A stretch of 64,000 nt of DNA from Roseiarcus sp963829505 (lineage in GTDB: Bacteria > Pseudomonadota > Alphaproteobacteria > Rhizobiales > Beijerinckiaceae): assembly GCA_963829505.1 (NCBI GenBank), contig CAWHIL010000003.1:1550001-1614000 (forward strand). The letters are read 5' to 3'. Of the stretch, positions 8,406 to 16,848 are shown in pieces (the stretch's first letter is position 1; every line of letters begins with the position of its first letter). Below the pieces are notes generated by a model, which was not told the DNA's origin, did not search any database, and saw nothing but the letters and a program-made list of their open reading frames with translations. The translations under genes and the position numbers were made by a program.

Positions 8406-8467
8406 CCTTCTCCCCGCACAGCCCTTCGCGAGACGGGCGTCTTTCGACGCCCTTTGCGGGGAGAAGG
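8406..8467. repeat. Palindromic repeat downstream of the Gly-rich gene
   Basis: Perfect 13-base arms CCTTCTCCCCGCA (8406-8418) and TGCGGGGAGAAGG (8455-8467) enclose a second small hairpin (GGGCGT/ACGCCC). It starts 8 bases after the stop codon and could act as a transcript end, although no T-run follows. Related CCTCTCC/GGAGAGG sequences appear near 23940, 26860 and 46350. Confidence 0.75.
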
Positions 8468-8571
8468 TTAGGATGAGGGGCTGGGTGAGCGGCCAATATC
8501 CTGCCCTCACCCTTCCCTCTCCCGGCTGACACAACGAGAGGGGCGGCGCCGCAAGGCATCGCGTCCCAAAT

Positions 8572-8677
8572 ACCTCATCCTGAGGAGCGGGGCGCAGCCG
8601 CGCGTCTCGAAGGATGCTCCAGCGCGGGCCGTAAACGTCCTTCGAGACGCCCGCTTTGCGGGCTCCTCAGGACGAGG
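8572..8677. repeat. REP palindrome, CCTCRTCCTGAGGAGC family
   Basis: An inverted repeat with outer arms CCTCATCCTGAGGAGC and GGCTCCTCAGGACGAGG and inner arms CGTCTCGAAGGA/TCCTTCGAGACG. The same core recurs at 23006-23106 and inside two longer elements at 38905-39083 and 50795-50991. It fills most of the gap before pgm, which ends at 8691. Confidence 0.85.
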
Positions 8678-8690
8678 GCGGTGGAACCCT

Positions 8691-10337
8691 TCACCCCGCG
8701 ATCGCCTTGTCGACGATCTGCTGCGCCTCGGCGACGATGCTCTTCAGATGCGCCTCGTCCTTAAAAGTCTCGGCGTAGATCTTGTAGATGTTCTCGGTGC
8801 CCGACGGACGGGCCGCGAACCAGCCGCTCTTCGCCACGACCTTCAAGCCGCCGATCGGCGCGTCGTTGCCGGGCGCGCGCGTCAGCTTCGCCTCGATCGG
8901 CTCGCCCGCGAGGGTCGTGGAGGCGACCGCCTCGCCCGACAATTTCCCAAGCCGCGCCTTCTGCTCGGGCGTCGCCGGCGCGTCGATGCGGGTATAGAGC
9001 GGGGCGCCGAATTCGTCCGTCAGCGCCTTGTAATGCTCGCCCGGGTCCTTCCCCGTGCGCGCCGTGATCTCGGCCGCGAGCAGGTCCATGATCGGGCCGT
9101 CCTTGTCGGTCGTCCACACCGTCCCGTCGATCTTGAGAAAGCTCGCGCCGGCGCTCTCCTCGCCGCCGAAGCAGATCGAGCCGTCGAACAGGCCCGGCGA
9201 GAACCACTTGAAGCCGACCGGAACTTCGCTGAGCTTGCGCTTGAGCTTGTTGACCACGCGGTCGATCATGCTGCTGCTGACCAGCGTCTTGCCGACGGAC
9301 GCCGCATGCGACCACTTCGGGCGATTGCCGAGCAGATACTCGATGGCGACGGCGAGATAGGCGTTGGGGTTCATCAGGCCCGCCGAGGGCGTGACGATGC
9401 CATGCCGGTCCGAATCGGGATCGTTGGCGAACGCGACCTTGTATTGATCCTTGAGGCCGACGAGCCGCGCCATCGCGTAAGGGCTCGACGGATCCATGCG
9501 GATCTTGCCGTCGTGATCCACCGTCATGAACGAGAAGGTCGGGTCGATCACCGGATTGGTGACGACGATCTTGAGGCCGTAGACGGCGTTGATCGGCTCC
9601 CAGTAGAAGCGGGCCGCGCCGCCGAGCGGATCGACGCCGAGTTTCAGATCGGCGCCGCGGATGGCGTCCATGTCGACGACGCTTTTCAGGTCGTTGACAT
9701 AGGGCATGACAAAGTCGTCGCGATGGGTGGCGGACGAGGCGAGCGCAGTCTCATAAGCCACGCGCTTGACGCCCGCGTTTCCGCCGCCGATCAGCGCGTT
9801 CGCGCGGTCCTCGATCCACTGCGTCGCATCGACGTCGGCCGGCCCGCCGTCGGTCCCGTTGTACTTGAAGCCGCCGTCCTCGGGCGGATTGTGCGACGGC
9901 GTGATGACGATGCCGTCGGAGCGATGATCCTTGCGGCCGCGATTGTAGGTCAGCACCAGCCAGGAGATGACGGGCGTCGGCGTGAAGCCGTCGTCGCGCT
10001 GGATGCGCGTCTCGACGCCGTTGGCGATCAGAACCTCGAGCGCGGTGCGCTGCGCCGGTCCCGACAGCGCGTGCGTGTCCTTGCCCATGTAGAGCGGCCC
10101 ATCGACGCCTTTGCCGCGCCGGTAGTCGCAGATCGCCTGGGTGATCGCGAGGATATGGGTTTCGGTGAAGCTCGCTTTCAAGGACGAGCCGCGATGCCCG
10201 TTCGTGCCGAAGCTGACGCGCTGGCTGGGGTCGGCGAGATCGGGCTTCCTCTCGTAATAATCCCGCTCGAGCCGGGCGAGATCCACGAGCAGCGACTTCG
10301 GGGCGGGCTTGCCCGCAAGAGGCGAGAGGGTCTCCAT
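8691..10337 (-). CDS. pgm: Phosphoglucomutase (alpha-D-glucose specific)
   Basis: It interconverts glucose-1-phosphate and glucose-6-phosphate and so links glycogen and UDP-glucose synthesis with central metabolism. The 548 residues match the E. coli Pgm type. The active-site phosphoserine is Ser148 in ITPSHNPP; the metal-binding loop DPDSDRHG and the sugar-binding GGEESAGAS follow in order, and the C-terminal phosphate-binding region has RPSGTENIYKIY. The ATG at 10337 has AAGGGAG upstream. It stands alone, flanked by REP elements on both sides. Confidence 0.96.
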   Translation of the reverse strand: METLSPLAGKPAPKSLLVDLARLERDYYERKPDLADPSQRVSFGTNGHRGSSLKASFTETHILAITQAICDYRRGKGVDGPLYMGKDTHALSGPAQRTALEVLIANGVETRIQRDDGFTPTPVISWLVLTYNRGRKDHRSDGIVITPSHNPPEDGGFKYNGTDGGPADVDATQWIEDRANALIGGGNAGVKRVAYETALASSATHRDDFVMPYVNDLKSVVDMDAIRGADLKLGVDPLGGAARFYWEPINAVYGLKIVVTNPVIDPTFSFMTVDHDGKIRMDPSSPYAMARLVGLKDQYKVAFANDPDSDRHGIVTPSAGLMNPNAYLAVAIEYLLGNRPKWSHAASVGKTLVSSSMIDRVVNKLKRKLSEVPVGFKWFSPGLFDGSICFGGEESAGASFLKIDGTVWTTDKDGPIMDLLAAEITARTGKDPGEHYKALTDEFGAPLYTRIDAPATPEQKARLGKLSGEAVASTTLAGEPIEAKLTRAPGNDAPIGGLKVVAKSGWFAARPSGTENIYKIYAETFKDEAHLKSIVAEAQQIVDKAIAG

Positions 10338-10424
10338 GGGCTTGTCTCCCTTGCTTCGCGGCTACGACGTCTCTTGTGTAAGGCAGGTCCTGTGTAGGGC
10401 AGGTCTCCAAAGATGAAAACCAGA

Positions 10425-10510
10425 CCGTCATTGCGAGCGTAGCGAAGCAATCCAGGGGCCGCGCCCGTGAACTCTGGATCGCCACGTCGCTTCGCTCCTC
10501 GCGATGACGG
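10425..10510. repeat. REP palindrome, CGTCATTGCGAG family
   Basis: The outer arms are CCGTCATTGCGAG and CTCGCGATGACGG. The inner part keeps AGCGAAGC and its complement. It lies between the pgm start and the stop of the next gene and shares family features with 6056-6142 and 40447-40559. Confidence 0.85.
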
Positions 10511-10616
10511 GTGAAGCGTCAAGCGTCGCCAGCGGCAGGCTGCGACGCTGTGCAAGTGTCGAACGGTAAGGTCAGACGCTCGGCCAGTCGTAAAGTCGTG
10601 AGCCTCCCCACCCTCG

Positions 10617-11072
10617 TCATTGCTGGACACCGAAGTACAGAAACTGCCATTCGTGGCCCGCGGGTTTGACGAGAGTCGCAACCACGACTGCGGGGCCATT
10701 CGCGAATTTTGCGTCCGCGCTGTAGGACGCCGTGACGACCTGTCCGTCCTTGAAATTGTAGCCAGTTTGAGAGCCGACTACCTTCGCCTCAGCCATGCTA
10801 CGGAATTGGCCCACAGATGATGAGATCTTGTTGAAGACTACGACGGATTTGTCTGTGTCGCTATTGAGCAATTTTACAAGTGCAGGAGACGCGTATTTGA
10901 GCAGCTCGTCCTTTGACATGGTCGTCAAAATCTTCGGCGCAGTCTCTTCGAAATAGACAATTCCCAACTCAGCCTGCTGCCTTCCGTAGTGAACCGAATA
11001 CGTAGAAAAAATCCCCCCAGGGACGAGGAGGGCAATAAAAATCACGCCCAACACCTGAAGAAGTCGTTTCAT
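10617..11072 (-). CDS. Hypothetical membrane-anchored protein, AT-richer than its neighbours
   Basis: A 151-residue protein with one N-terminal hydrophobic segment (about residues 4-24, LLQVLGVIFIALLVPGGIF), either a membrane anchor or an uncleaved signal. The remainder looks like a small soluble alpha/beta domain, with GQFRSMAEAKVVGSQTG and a C-terminal WQFLYFGVQQ, reminiscent of DUF4019-like periplasmic proteins but not firmly assignable. Its base composition is visibly richer in A and T than pgm and the genes after it, and it is next to a REP, so it may have been acquired. No operon partner is evident. Confidence 0.6.
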   Translation of the reverse strand: MKRLLQVLGVIFIALLVPGGIFSTYSVHYGRQQAELGIVYFEETAPKILTTMSKDELLKYASPALVKLLNSDTDKSVVVFNKISSSVGQFRSMAEAKVVGSQTGYNFKDGQVVTASYSADAKFANGPAVVVATLVKPAGHEWQFLYFGVQQ

Positions 11073-11238
11073 AAACCCTGTCCAGCCAGCCCATCCATTT
11101 CACGGATGCCGTGCGCGCTACCAGACGTTGCATGCTGGGGCAACCCGGACCTTTGCCGCCCCGGGCTCTCGCTCCCTCACCGCCCCTGCCGCCCCACCGC
11201 CCGCTCGCCCCCGCGAAAGCGGGGGTCCAGTGACATCC

Positions 11239-11625
11239 TCACGGGTGAAGATCCTGCCCGAAGCCCAAATCATGCCCGTCGATGTCCTGCGTGCCGAATT
11301 CCCGGCATCCGTAGGGCTGGTCGCAAAGCTCGTAGTCGATCTTTGCGCCCCGCTCCCGGAACTCCTTGTAAAGCGCCTCCACATCGTCGACCCAGAAATA
11401 CGCGTCCCAAAGACCGGGCGAGACTTTCCAGCGAGGAACGATGGCGGAGGGGTCCGGAGCGGTCTTCAGCATGAGGTGGAGCGCGTCGCGACGGAGGATC
11501 ACGAAAGAGGGCGGGTCGCCGTGGAAGCCGTCGAACCGAAAGCCCATCGCGTCGCGATAGTGCCCGGCCGAGGCCCGCACGTCGCGGACAAAAAGGACCG
11601 GCGCCGCGGAGATCAGTTTCGCCAT
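11239..11625 (-). CDS. VOC superfamily (glyoxalase/bleomycin-resistance-like) protein
   Basis: A 128-residue single-domain protein of the vicinal-oxygen-chelate fold. It has the usual start (KLISAAPVLFVRDVRASAGHYRDAMGF), a middle strand with the HLML segment, and the second repeat half from AYFWVDDVEALYKEFRERG to DIDGHDLGFGQ. The start at 11625 has an excellent ribosome-binding site (AGGAGG, 6 bases upstream); the longer frame from 11682 would overlap the MFS gene. It begins 19 bases after the MFS gene stop on the same strand, so the two may be co-transcribed. The substrate is unknown. Confidence 0.8.
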   Translation of the reverse strand: MAKLISAAPVLFVRDVRASAGHYRDAMGFRFDGFHGDPPSFVILRRDALHLMLKTAPDPSAIVPRWKVSPGLWDAYFWVDDVEALYKEFRERGAKIDYELCDQPYGCREFGTQDIDGHDLGFGQDLHP

Positions 11626-11644
11626 TCGCTTCCTCCTACGTGAT

Positions 11645-12874
11645 TCACGACTCTCGCGCGCGCACCGCCCGCTCGACAACATAGTTGGCCGCCGCCCCCG
11701 CCGCCATCAACGCCGCGGTGGCGAGAAAGACCGCGCGCATCCCGACCTGGCCGCCGACGAAGCCGCCGGCGAGCGGGCCGGCCACCTGCCCCACGTATTG
11801 CGATGAGATCGACCAGCCGAGCAGCGAGCCCGCGATGGTCTCGGGCGCGTTGTGGCGGATGACGGCGGCGATGGCGGGCATGAGGCCGCCGAGCGCCGCC
11901 CCCATGAGAAAGCGGAGCGCAACAAGCTGCCAGCTTGCGGTGACGAAGGCCTGCGGCACCAGCAGGAGCGCGGCGGCGGCGAGCGAGGCCGTGACGATCC
12001 GCCAGTGGCCGGCGCGGTCGGCGAGGCGCCCGAGCCGCGCCGACGAGAGGACGCCGCCGAGCGCGCCCGCCGACATGGCGAAGCCGGAGACGAGCGTCAC
12101 CTGATCGGGCGGCGCGAACAGCGCGACATAGACGGTGATGATCGGCTCGATCGAGGTCAGCGCGAAGGTGAGCAGCATGCCGGTCGCGAGCATGGCGACG
12201 ACCGGGCGCCGATCGGGGATGCGCGCCCATAAGCCCCCCTTTTGGCGCGCACGCGCTTCCTTCGGCCGCGGCGCCTCGCGCAAGAGAAAGACGGTCGCGA
12301 GGAAGCTTGCGAAGATCGCCGCGCCCGACAGCCAGAACGTGGCGCGAATGCCGATCAGCGGCGGCAGCGCGCCGCCGATCAGCGGCCCGACCAGGTTGCC
12401 GGCGAGCACGCCCGACGACAGCACGCCCAGCGCCCAGCCCGCCCGCGCCCTCGGCGTCTGCGCGGCGACCAGGATCATCGAGCCCGAGGCGTAGCCGCCG
12501 AGGAGCCCGGTCAAGAGCCTCACCGCGACGAGTTGCCCGATGGTCTGAGCCATGCCTGTCAGCGACATCGCGACCGCCATGCCGAGGCTGGCGCGGATCA
12601 GCATGAGCTTGCGCCCATAGAGGTCGCCGAGCCTGCCCCATAGGGGCGCCGTCAGCGCCGCGGTGAAGAACGTCGCGCCATAGGCGACGCCCGACCATTG
12701 CACGATGGCGGTGCGATCCGTGACGCCGATCTCCTCGACGTAGATCGGCAGGAACGGCAGCAGCAGCGTCATCGCCACGATGGTCGTGAACGATCCCGCC
12801 GTGCAGACGACGAGGTTCATGAGCCAGTGGGCCTCGTCGGGACTCGCGGCGGGGGCGTGCGGTTCGTCGGTCAT
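11645..12874 (-). CDS. MFS efflux transporter (DHA1-like)
   Basis: A 409-residue major-facilitator protein with about 12 membrane helices. The loop between helices 2 and 3 carries GRLGDLYGRKLMLI (the MFS signature), and the central cytoplasmic loop is basic (RPKEARARQKGG). The pattern is that of drug-proton antiporters, with unknown substrate. It is followed by a VOC protein on the same strand, a pairing often seen in resistance loci, though this is suggestive only. The 210 bases upstream are AT-rich near 12950-12990 and hold a TATAGT-like box on the minus strand, probably the promoter region. Confidence 0.85.
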   Translation of the reverse strand: MTDEPHAPAASPDEAHWLMNLVVCTAGSFTTIVAMTLLLPFLPIYVEEIGVTDRTAIVQWSGVAYGATFFTAALTAPLWGRLGDLYGRKLMLIRASLGMAVAMSLTGMAQTIGQLVAVRLLTGLLGGYASGSMILVAAQTPRARAGWALGVLSSGVLAGNLVGPLIGGALPPLIGIRATFWLSGAAIFASFLATVFLLREAPRPKEARARQKGGLWARIPDRRPVVAMLATGMLLTFALTSIEPIITVYVALFAPPDQVTLVSGFAMSAGALGGVLSSARLGRLADRAGHWRIVTASLAAAALLLVPQAFVTASWQLVALRFLMGAALGGLMPAIAAVIRHNAPETIAGSLLGWSISSQYVGQVAGPLAGGFVGGQVGMRAVFLATAALMAAGAAANYVVERAVRARES

Positions 12875-13085
12875 GGGATGAGGGCGCCCGTTGTCTTTAC
12901 GGCAAACGGCGTTTCGATGTCATCGGGCTCCGCCTGTCGCCAGCATGAGCGTCACTATAACACATAAACTATTTGTCTTTTATAAACCTCGCCCGATCAT
13001 AGAGGGGCAGAGGTGCGCAAAGGAGGTCCTAACCGCCTGAAAAGTCTCCGCCGCGTGACAATCTGCGCGGGGGCCTTTCGGGCGC

Positions 13086-13667
13086 TCAGTCGGGCCCCTT
13101 CGCCCGCCCCGCGAGCGCCTCGAGCTTCGTCGCCATGGCGTCGCTGTCCCAGTCCGCCGACCCCTCCCGGTAGGCGAGCGGGCGCCCGTCGCGGCCGATG
13201 ATCATCGTCGTCGGAAGCCCGCGGGCGCCGATCGCGGGCGCGAGCCTGTCCTCCGGATCGAGATAGAGCTTCAGGCGCTTGAGGCCCATCCGCGCGAAGG
13301 TCTCTTTCAGGGCCCCGGCCCCGGACCGGTCGCTGGTCACCGCGACGACGGCGAAGGCGCTCTCGGGCAGCCGGGCGGCCAGCCGGTCGAGGGACGGCAT
13401 CTCCTCGAGGCACGGGACGCACCACGGCGCCCAGAGGTTGAGGATGACCGTCTTGCCGCGGAACGCGTCGATCGAAAGCGGCGCGCCGGAGGCGTCGACG
13501 AACGGGCTGAGCTTCGCCGCCGCTTGCCCATGAAGCTCGACAAGGTCGGAGGTCGGCCCCGTCCGCAGCGCCTGGACGACCGCCAGCGCCGAGACGCCGA
13601 CGATCATGAAGAGCAGCAGCGCGCCAGTGGCCCGTCTTCCGGCGGGCGCGGCGGCCGTCGCGCTCAC
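13086..13667 (-). CDS. TlpA-family membrane-anchored thioredoxin
   Basis: A 193-residue protein with one N-terminal membrane helix (about residues 14-34) and a periplasmic thioredoxin domain. The redox motif is WCVPC (Cys83, Cys86), with the cis-Pro loop GLPTTMIIG. TlpA-type proteins reduce Cys pairs in oxidase copper sites or cytochrome c apoproteins. It starts with GTG in a GTGA overlap with the stop of the oxidase-like gene, so it is translationally coupled and the last gene of that operon. This points to a role in maturing the operon's own oxidase-like protein. Confidence 0.9.
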   Translation of the reverse strand: MSATAAAPAGRRATGALLLFMIVGVSALAVVQALRTGPTSDLVELHGQAAAKLSPFVDASGAPLSIDAFRGKTVILNLWAPWCVPCLEEMPSLDRLAARLPESAFAVVAVTSDRSGAGALKETFARMGLKRLKLYLDPEDRLAPAIGARGLPTTMIIGRDGRPLAYREGSADWDSDAMATKLEALAGRAKGPD

Positions 13668-15070
13668 GGCGAGGGCAGCGCGCTCGGTCGCGCGAGCGCC
13701 CTTATGGCGACGACGACGAAGGCCGCGCCGCCGAGGATCGTGACGATCGAGGCCATCCCATGCACCGCCATCCCCGCCGCCGCCACCGGATCGAGCGCGC
13801 CGGCGCCGCCGGGCGTCTTGCGCAGCGCCCCGTAGCCGCCGGCGACGAACATGCCGATGGAAGCCACGAACTGCCCGCCGGCGTAGAGGCCGATCAGCCA
13901 GCGGAGCGCCCGCGCCGAGACGGGCCTGAGGTTCAGTTCATCGAGGCCGAAGGTCAGCAGCATGCCAGCGCTCGACACGCTGACCGCGGTCACCACGGCG
14001 TGATAGTGAGCCGGCGTCCTTGTGTCGGAGCCCGAGATGAGGAAGCCCATGATTCCGCCGAGCGCGAAGAGCGCGAGCGAGGCGGCGAGCGTGAAGAACG
14101 CCGGATCGCGCCACGGCCACGCGCGCCCGCCAAGCGCCGCGCGCGCGCTCCTCACGAGCGCGGCCGCAAAGAGAAGCGTCGGCGCCGCGAGGCCGAGTTG
14201 CAGGAGCCGGAAGGCCTCGTGCTCGCCAGCCGAGAAGGGCTCGAAGATCCGGTAGAAGAGCGGTCCCGGAATGGCGAGGACGGCGATGATCCAGACCGCG
14301 ACGCCGAATGCGCGGTCGTCGACCGCATCGCGCCCGAGGCTCCGCGCCGCAAGGATCCGCCAGTTGGTCAGGAGCAGGATCGCGTAGACGAACTGAAGCA
14401 GATGGCCGCCGCCCCAGAAGAGCGCCTCGCGGTCGAAGAGCGCCCCCTGTCGCGCGAGCAGCGTCCCGGCGAGCCCGAACGAGACGAGCGCGAGAAGGAA
14501 GACGCAGCCGCCGAGCGACATCGCGAGCGTCAGCGCCGGCGGACGCCCCCTGCCCGGCAGATTGATCAGGAGCCGCACGACCGGCGCGAGCACGCCGAGC
14601 GCGAGCAGGATAAGGCCGATGTCGTACAGGGGATGCCGGATGAGCGGGACGTAGTTCGTAAGCTCCGGCTGCGTTGCGTCGAAGAAGGCCGGCGCAAACA
14701 GGCAGGGAAAGGCGACGAGGGCGAACCCCTGCCCGATCCTGCCGAGCCACGCAGCGCGGATCGCCTGCCCCCCCTCCTCGCGCGTTGCGACGGTCGTGAG
14801 AAAGGCGAAGACGCCGAAGAGCCAGATCACCAGCGAGAAGACGACGTGGATGACGAGCCCCTTGTAGAAGAAGCCGATCGGCCAGAAGGGGGCCGCGTCC
14901 ATGCCCGGAATGCGGGAAAGCGCGAGCAGGAGCGCGAAGACGCCGGCCAGCGCCAGCGCGCCGACCGCGATCCACGCCCAGCCGCGCAATTCGCCAGCCA
15001 GCGCTCCGGCGAGACCGGGCGCGCGCGCGGCGCGGAGGCGCGAAAGGGGGGATTGGACCGCCTCGCTCAT
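13664..15070 (-). CDS. Divergent heme-copper oxidase subunit I-like membrane protein
   Basis: A 468-residue protein with about 12 membrane helices. Signature positions of the heme-copper oxidase superfamily can be aligned by eye: His75 in helix 2 (GLVIHVVFSLVIW, a low-spin heme ligand), His223 in FWGGGHLLQFVY (the first copper-B ligand), and the HxH pair His355/His357 in DTRTPAHYHAV (high- and low-spin heme ligands). The His-His pair that completes the copper-B site in helix 7 is missing; the only His in that stretch is His284 in GEHEAF. It is encoded between a DUF420 gene and tlpA. It may bind heme without being a normal oxygen reductase. Database annotation is often simply cbb3-type subunit I. 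Confidence 0.75.
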   Translation of the reverse strand: MSEAVQSPLSRLRAARAPGLAGALAGELRGWAWIAVGALALAGVFALLLALSRIPGMDAAPFWPIGFFYKGLVIHVVFSLVIWLFGVFAFLTTVATREEGGQAIRAAWLGRIGQGFALVAFPCLFAPAFFDATQPELTNYVPLIRHPLYDIGLILLALGVLAPVVRLLINLPGRGRPPALTLAMSLGGCVFLLALVSFGLAGTLLARQGALFDREALFWGGGHLLQFVYAILLLTNWRILAARSLGRDAVDDRAFGVAVWIIAVLAIPGPLFYRIFEPFSAGEHEAFRLLQLGLAAPTLLFAAALVRSARAALGGRAWPWRDPAFFTLAASLALFALGGIMGFLISGSDTRTPAHYHAVVTAVSVSSAGMLLTFGLDELNLRPVSARALRWLIGLYAGGQFVASIGMFVAGGYGALRKTPGGAGALDPVAAAGMAVHGMASIVTILGGAAFVVVAIRALARPSALPSP

Positions 15071-15079
15071 TCGAAGCCT

Positions 15080-15514
15080 TCAGCCCGCCGGCAAGGGATA
15101 GAGGTGAACCGCCATCGCGTAGACGACGAGGCCGGAGACCGCGACGAACATCCAGATCGGGAACGTCACGCGGGCGAAACGGCGGTGGACGGCGAAGCGA
15201 CCTTTCAGCGCGTTATAGACCGTCACCGGCACAAGCACCGCAACGGCGAAGGCCATGGCGACGTGAACCGCGAGCAGGGTGAAATAGATCGGCCGGATCG
15301 CCCCCTCGCCGCCGAATTTCGCGAGCCCCGCGAAGGCGTGATAGATCAGATAGACCACCAGAAAAGCAGCCCCGACGCCGATCGCGACGAGCATCGCCCG
15401 CCGGTGCCCGTCGCGGTCGCCGGCGCGGATGCGGCGGTAGGCGACGAGGAGCACGACGATCGTCGCCGCGTTCAGGACGGCGAGCACATGGGTGAGATCG
15501 CGGACGGCGAACAT
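15080..15514 (-). CDS. DUF420 membrane protein (CtaM-like oxidase factor)
   Basis: A 144-residue protein with four predicted membrane helices and the conserved His residues of DUF420 (LTHVL, YLIYHAFAG, LLAVHVAMA, AVHRRFAR). DUF420 includes Bacillus/Staphylococcus CtaM, required for function of a heme-copper oxidase, so a maturation role here is plausible. The ATG at 15514 lies 2 bases after the stop of the tiny upstream gene, and the downstream oxidase-like gene starts 9 bases after this stop, so the three form a tight operon. A longer overlapping frame extending to 16723 is out of frame with ctaB and is not real upstream of this start. Confidence 0.85.
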   Translation of the reverse strand: MFAVRDLTHVLAVLNAATIVVLLVAYRRIRAGDRDGHRRAMLVAIGVGAAFLVVYLIYHAFAGLAKFGGEGAIRPIYFTLLAVHVAMAFAVAVLVPVTVYNALKGRFAVHRRFARVTFPIWMFVAVSGLVVYAMAVHLYPLPAG

Positions 15515-15516
15515 CG

Positions 15517-15645
15517 TCAGAAATGAAAGCCTGGAATGTCGAAGAAGGCGCTGGCGTAGAGCCCCGCCGCGATCGCGGACAGAACCACGAGCCAGAGCCA
15601 GTTCGACCGCTTCGCGTCGGCGACGCCGGGGGACTTCAGGGTCAT
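15517..15645 (-). CDS. 42-residue single-pass membrane protein of the oxidase operon
   Basis: A very short gene reading MTLKSPGVADAKRSNWLWLV and ending in FFDIPGFHF. Residues 15-34 form one hydrophobic helix preceded by basic residues, so the N terminus is probably cytoplasmic. It sits 57 bases after the ctaB stop and 2 bases before the DUF420 start. Its size and position resemble the small helper subunits or assembly peptides of terminal oxidases, but I recognise no named family. It is open, codon-typical, and its spacing supports translation. Confidence 0.65.
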   Translation of the reverse strand: MTLKSPGVADAKRSNWLWLVVLSAIAAGLYASAFFDIPGFHF

Positions 15646-15702
15646 TGGCAAACTCTTCGAAATGCGCGCAAGGGCGCGTGCCGCCAGCGAGCGGGCGAGC
15701 GC

Positions 15703-16650
15703 CTATCGCCGGATCAGGACCTCCGCGAGCAGCGTGGCGAAGATCACGAACATATAGAGGATCGTATAGCCGAAGAGCGCCATCGCGGCCTTGCGCAGCG
15801 GCCCTTCCTCGCTGTCGCGCGCCCGATAGAGCAGAAGGACGCGCCACAGAAGCATGGCGTTCATGACGACCGCGACGACGGCGAAGGGGATGCCGACGCC
15901 TGGGATCAGGAGCGGCCCGAACGACGCCGCCACGAGCAGGAGCGCATAGATCGCGATCTGCCGGCAGGTCTCGGACGGCCCCACGACATTGGGCAGCATC
16001 GGCACGCCGACCCGGTCGTAGTCGCGCGCCCGGCAAAGCGCCAGCGCCCAGAAATGCGGCGGCGTCCAGAGGAAGATGAAGAGGAAGAGCGAGAGCGCGC
16101 CGACCGTCAGGCTTCCCGACGACGCCGCCCAGCCGATCGCCGGCGGCAGCGCGCCCGCCGCGCCGCCGATCACGATGTTCTGCGACGTGCGGCGCTTGAG
16201 CCCCATCGTGTAGAGCGGGACGTAGATTGCGATCGTCAGCGCGAGCAGGCCGGCTGCGAGCCAGTTCGTCTGAAGCCGGAGCGCGACGACCGACACGAAG
16301 GAGAGGAAAACGCCGATCCAGAAGGCCTGGTTCGGCCGAACGGCGCCGCGCGGGATCGGACGCATCGCCGTCCGCGACATGTTGGCGTCGATGTCGGCTT
16401 CCCACCACATGTTGAGCGCGCCGCAGGCGCCCGCGCCCGCCGCCATCGCCGACAGCGTCGCTATCAGCCTGATCCAGTCGATCGGTCCGGGCGCGAGCGC
16501 AAAGCCGACGGCGCCCGTGAACACGACGAGCGACATGACGCGGGGTTTCAGCAGAAGGAGATGGTCCGCGACGCCGCCCTGCGCCCCCCAGACCTCGGCT
16601 CCCCGGCCGCTGAGCCTGCGCGCAACACCACTCACGCGAGAATTCGCCAT
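15703..16650 (-). CDS. ctaB: Protoheme IX farnesyltransferase (heme O synthase)
   Basis: It attaches a farnesyl group to heme B to make heme O, the precursor of heme A in aa3- and bo3-type oxidases. The 315-residue form starting MANSRVSGVARRL at 16650 has the normal length; a longer frame from 16788 adds a basic, non-conserved stretch. The prenyl-diphosphate motif is NMWWEADIDANMSRTAMRP (N-x2-D/E-x3-D type), with LLKPRVMSLVVFTG near the start and YTMGLKRRTSQNIVIGG later. About eight membrane helices follow. It leads the operon with the small protein, DUF420, the subunit I-like gene and tlpA. No ctaA, coxI/II or coxIII genes are adjacent. Confidence 0.94.
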   Translation of the reverse strand: MANSRVSGVARRLSGRGAEVWGAQGGVADHLLLLKPRVMSLVVFTGAVGFALAPGPIDWIRLIATLSAMAAGAGACGALNMWWEADIDANMSRTAMRPIPRGAVRPNQAFWIGVFLSFVSVVALRLQTNWLAAGLLALTIAIYVPLYTMGLKRRTSQNIVIGGAAGALPPAIGWAASSGSLTVGALSLFLFIFLWTPPHFWALALCRARDYDRVGVPMLPNVVGPSETCRQIAIYALLLVAASFGPLLIPGVGIPFAVVAVVMNAMLLWRVLLLYRARDSEEGPLRKAAMALFGYTILYMFVIFATLLAEVLIRR

Positions 16651-16848
16651 GCCTGCCTGTTGACTCCCGGTCCGCCGCATAACCGCCGGAAACCGGCGGA
16701 GATTTGGCTTGTGGCGCGCGCATTCTCGAAACGTGCGCGCCCGATGTCGCCGACCCTTGGCTCGAAATGACACGAGGAGGCGACCCAAATCAAGCGCCGC
16801 CGCGCCGGGCCTTAAGTCGAGGCGCCCGCCATCGCTTGGCGGCGCGCC

